Shown here piece by piece: positions 61,973 through 64,000 of a DNA stretch of 64,000 nt. The stretch comes from Rhizopus arrhizus (taxonomy: Eukaryota; Mucoromycota; Mucoromycetes; Mucorales; Rhizopodaceae): assembly GCA_024220505.1 (NCBI GenBank), contig JAKZZE010000028.1:248001-312000 (forward strand), written 5' to 3'. How positions within the stretch are numbered: position 1 is the stretch's first letter; each line of letters opens with the position of its first letter. The notes under the pieces were generated by a model. That model was given only the letters and a program-made list of their open reading frames with translations. It had not been told where the DNA came from and did not search any database. The position numbers were made by a program, and so were the translations under genes.

Positions 61973-63764
61973 ATTGCAACACAATGGAAAAAAGTTTAAG
62001 AATAAAGCGAAGGAATTATTTTCAATGCTTTCTTTAATCTATGTATGTCTTTGCATCTAAATATGAGTATTGTATCTTTCACATTGATCATTTAAAACAC
62101 TTGCCTAAATGGGGAGTTATGAGGTTTTCTATTGCTTTACTACAACAGAGTTTCTAGATTAAGACGAAATCTACTTTGAGAGATCAAAAACTATTATGTA
62201 TATGGCCTGGATTTTTTATTTGATCTCTGTCGATCCACATTGGCCTATTTGTGTATCACAAAATCTATAAATTTCAAATTTTGAAAAAGAAAAGTTTGTT
62301 GAGCCTTAATCTACCTTTCTTTAAAAAAAAGTGCGTATCAACACTTTTTGTTATAAAACAACACGTACTTCGGTATAAAAGATATGAAATGTCTAGCAAT
62401 TTTTAAATAATATATCAATATGATTAAAAATCATTTAGTATTGGCATAAATCGATAGCTCATAGTTTGCAAATACTAAATAAATAATTTCATTCACAATG
62501 ATTCCTTTCAATAATTTAGATAGAATTCAAGTGAGTACTGGTCATAATCAACCTGAACATTTTAGTAAACGGTTTATATTAAACATATTCTTCGAATGTA
62601 AAACAAAGAAAAAAAGGAGATATTTTTATTAAGTCTAGTTTGATTAACGTTTCAAAAACTACCCAAAGATTGATGTTCAATGAGAACAAACATATACTTT
62701 TTAATTTTCTTGTATTTCGACGGCAAATATTGGAGACTTTTCTTTTTCTTTTATTTTTTAAGTATAAACGATTGGATTTACTGCAAACACTCTGTATAAA
62801 GCCGAAGCCAATCAATGGAACACATTGCAAGAATTTAATTTCATAGAAAAATAGGCTTTTTAAACTTCATTATTTTAGTTGTGATATCTGAGTAGAATAA
62901 ACAATCCTGTAAAAAAAAAGCTTTTTTTTTTATTACTGATAATAATAACGTCAAATATAATAATGTCTTTTAATCATTGTACGTTATCGCTGATCGATTT
63001 GCTTTTATGCTGTCCAAAATTTTACAGCTTTTTTCAAGTAGGTATGGATTGACAGCGGTATGGAACTCTGAAAAGGCCATTATTAATATATGTATTTACA
63101 CAGATCACCAGTTTTGATAATTTCGGGTAATGATATACCACTTTACGTACACTCCCTGCTGAAAGATCAAAGAGATTTTCTATCCAAAGGCATTTAGGGT
63201 CAGAGTCAAGACAAACGACAGGGTTAATAATGACGTCTGACATACAGTTTAATACTAATTACAAATCACTTATACGTGAATGTACCTTTAGAAATGAGAT
63301 CATGGCTGTATCGACATTGCTGCTTTTCCATACCCATTCATACAACGAAGCACTGTAAATTTGTTAAGCAGAATGTATCTGCACTGCTTATTACTGTGAG
63401 ATTGAGAAGGAGTTAATAAGGGGTATTGGTACGAGCAAGTAGAATCAGTCTAGATTTGCCGACTCAGTTTTTTGCTTCGCTGCTCAACACTACAAGCTTA
63501 TTGTTTCCTCTTGATAAGGAGAAATAATGAAAATGATCAATCCAGTCAAAAAATTGTCAAATTTATTATAAAACATTTGGTCATAAATTAAGCAAATAAT
63601 CAACGCGGAACACGGAACGATCAAGATAAAGAATAGTTTGAAAAAGCAAGATCAAAAGCAGAAAAGGTAACAAACAGCAAATATGCAAGTGAAATAATAT
63701 AAAAAAGGATCAACAAGACCAATATTTTTACTACGCAAAGAAAACAACAGTGAATTTTCTTAAT
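61973..63764. other. Gene-poor AT-rich interval
   Basis: No confident gene. ATGATTCCTTTCAATAATTT at 62500 is followed by a GTGAGT donor and could be a lone first exon. A 69-codon minus-strand frame (63034-63243) has no recognisable motif. 63492-63555 is a diverged copy of 51144-51208. A9GCT10 lies at 62913-62933. Confidence 0.35.
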
Positions 63765-64000
63765 AATAATGAAGCAGCAGAGATTCCAAAGATTACAAAA
63801 ATTTCATTTGGAAATTACCTAATCGATACATGGTACATTGCACCTTACACAGAAGAATACAATCGAAATGGTATACTTTATATTTGTGAATACTGCATGA
63901 AATACATGAAGAGTAGTTTTATTGCTAAAATACACCAAAGAAATGTACAGCCAAGCATCCACCAGGAGATGAAATTTATCGTGATGACAAAATATCCATA
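63765..64000 (+). pseudogene. MYST-family histone acetyltransferase fragment (edge, frameshifted)
   Basis: Reads ITKISFGNYLIDTWYIAPYT then ILYICEYCMKYMKSSFIAKI, the start of the MYST catalytic domain with its C2HC zinc finger. After the His (KIHQR) the homology moves to the next frame with CTAKHPPGDEIYRDD, the conserved H-P-P-G-x-E-I-Y-R block, so one base is missing in an A run near 63940. The acetyl-CoA-binding core would lie beyond the window. No upstream chromodomain or start is visible within 200 bases (63560-63765 has no homologous frame), so this is either a 5'-truncated copy or a gene whose first exons are separated. Confidence 0.7.

Noticed and set aside
1..64000. tRNA genes, rRNA genes, CRISPR arrays, telomere repeats
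   Set aside because: Apart from the tRNA-like head of the SINE, no A/B box pair with a cloverleaf, no spaced identical repeats and no TTAGGG-type runs were seen.

Overview
The window comes from a fungal nuclear genome, most likely a mucoralean (Mucoromycota). The evidence is the split-gene style (many 45-70 nt introns with GTAAGT/GTATGT donors and tag acceptors), AT-rich intergenic DNA full of A and T homopolymers, conserved fungal housekeeping genes (exportin-4, kinesin-1, dynactin p150, cap-1 methyltransferase, Rcf1, Spp2, eL42), and fungal LINE and DIRS retrotransposons. No tRNA or rRNA gene, CRISPR array or bacterial operon was seen.

Layout. 1-3.8 kb: the 5' part of a secreted subtilisin-like protease running off the left edge (minus), a gene-poor 2.4 kb stretch, and a three-exon 2-Cys peroxiredoxin (minus). 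4.1-31.4 kb is a 27 kb retroelement island. Its contents in order are a ~100 bp TA-flanked MITE-like palindrome; a LINE ORF1 interrupted by a DIRS-type tyrosine-recombinase retrotransposon (4916-9188); a spliced gene resembling a serine resolvase (minus); a 5'-truncated LINE (family A, plus); a tRNA-derived SINE directly behind its tail; two heavily decayed LINEs; a 591-codon Mucorales-type gene with a PD-(D/E)xK-like signature; a 119 bp exact duplication; a second family A LINE (minus); and a head-to-tail array of four family B LINE copies or fragments, one of which carries only ORF1.

32-64 kb is mostly host sequence. In order: an F-box-like gene broken by an in-frame TGA; XPO4 (plus, about 14 exons); an AT-hook/SANT protein (plus); kinesin-1 and dynactin p150Glued in tandem (both minus); RCF1 (plus); CMTR1-like cap methyltransferase (minus); a decayed Tc1/mariner-like remnant; an intact F-box paralogue (minus); SPP2 (plus); a SulP anion-transporter pseudogene (plus); an acidic protein of unknown function (minus); eL42 (plus); and at the right edge a frameshifted MYST acetyltransferase fragment.

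The host genes form no operon-like pathway. The one functional coincidence is a plus-end motor gene (kinesin-1) beside the large subunit of the minus-end motor adaptor (dynactin). The most informative signals are in the mobile DNA. The SINE and both recognisable family A LINEs end in a stem-loop followed by GAATAAA, with different stem sequences but the same fold. The family B LINE tails carry another stem-loop whose pairs change in compensating fashion between copies. Both look like RNA structures read by the cognate reverse transcriptase.
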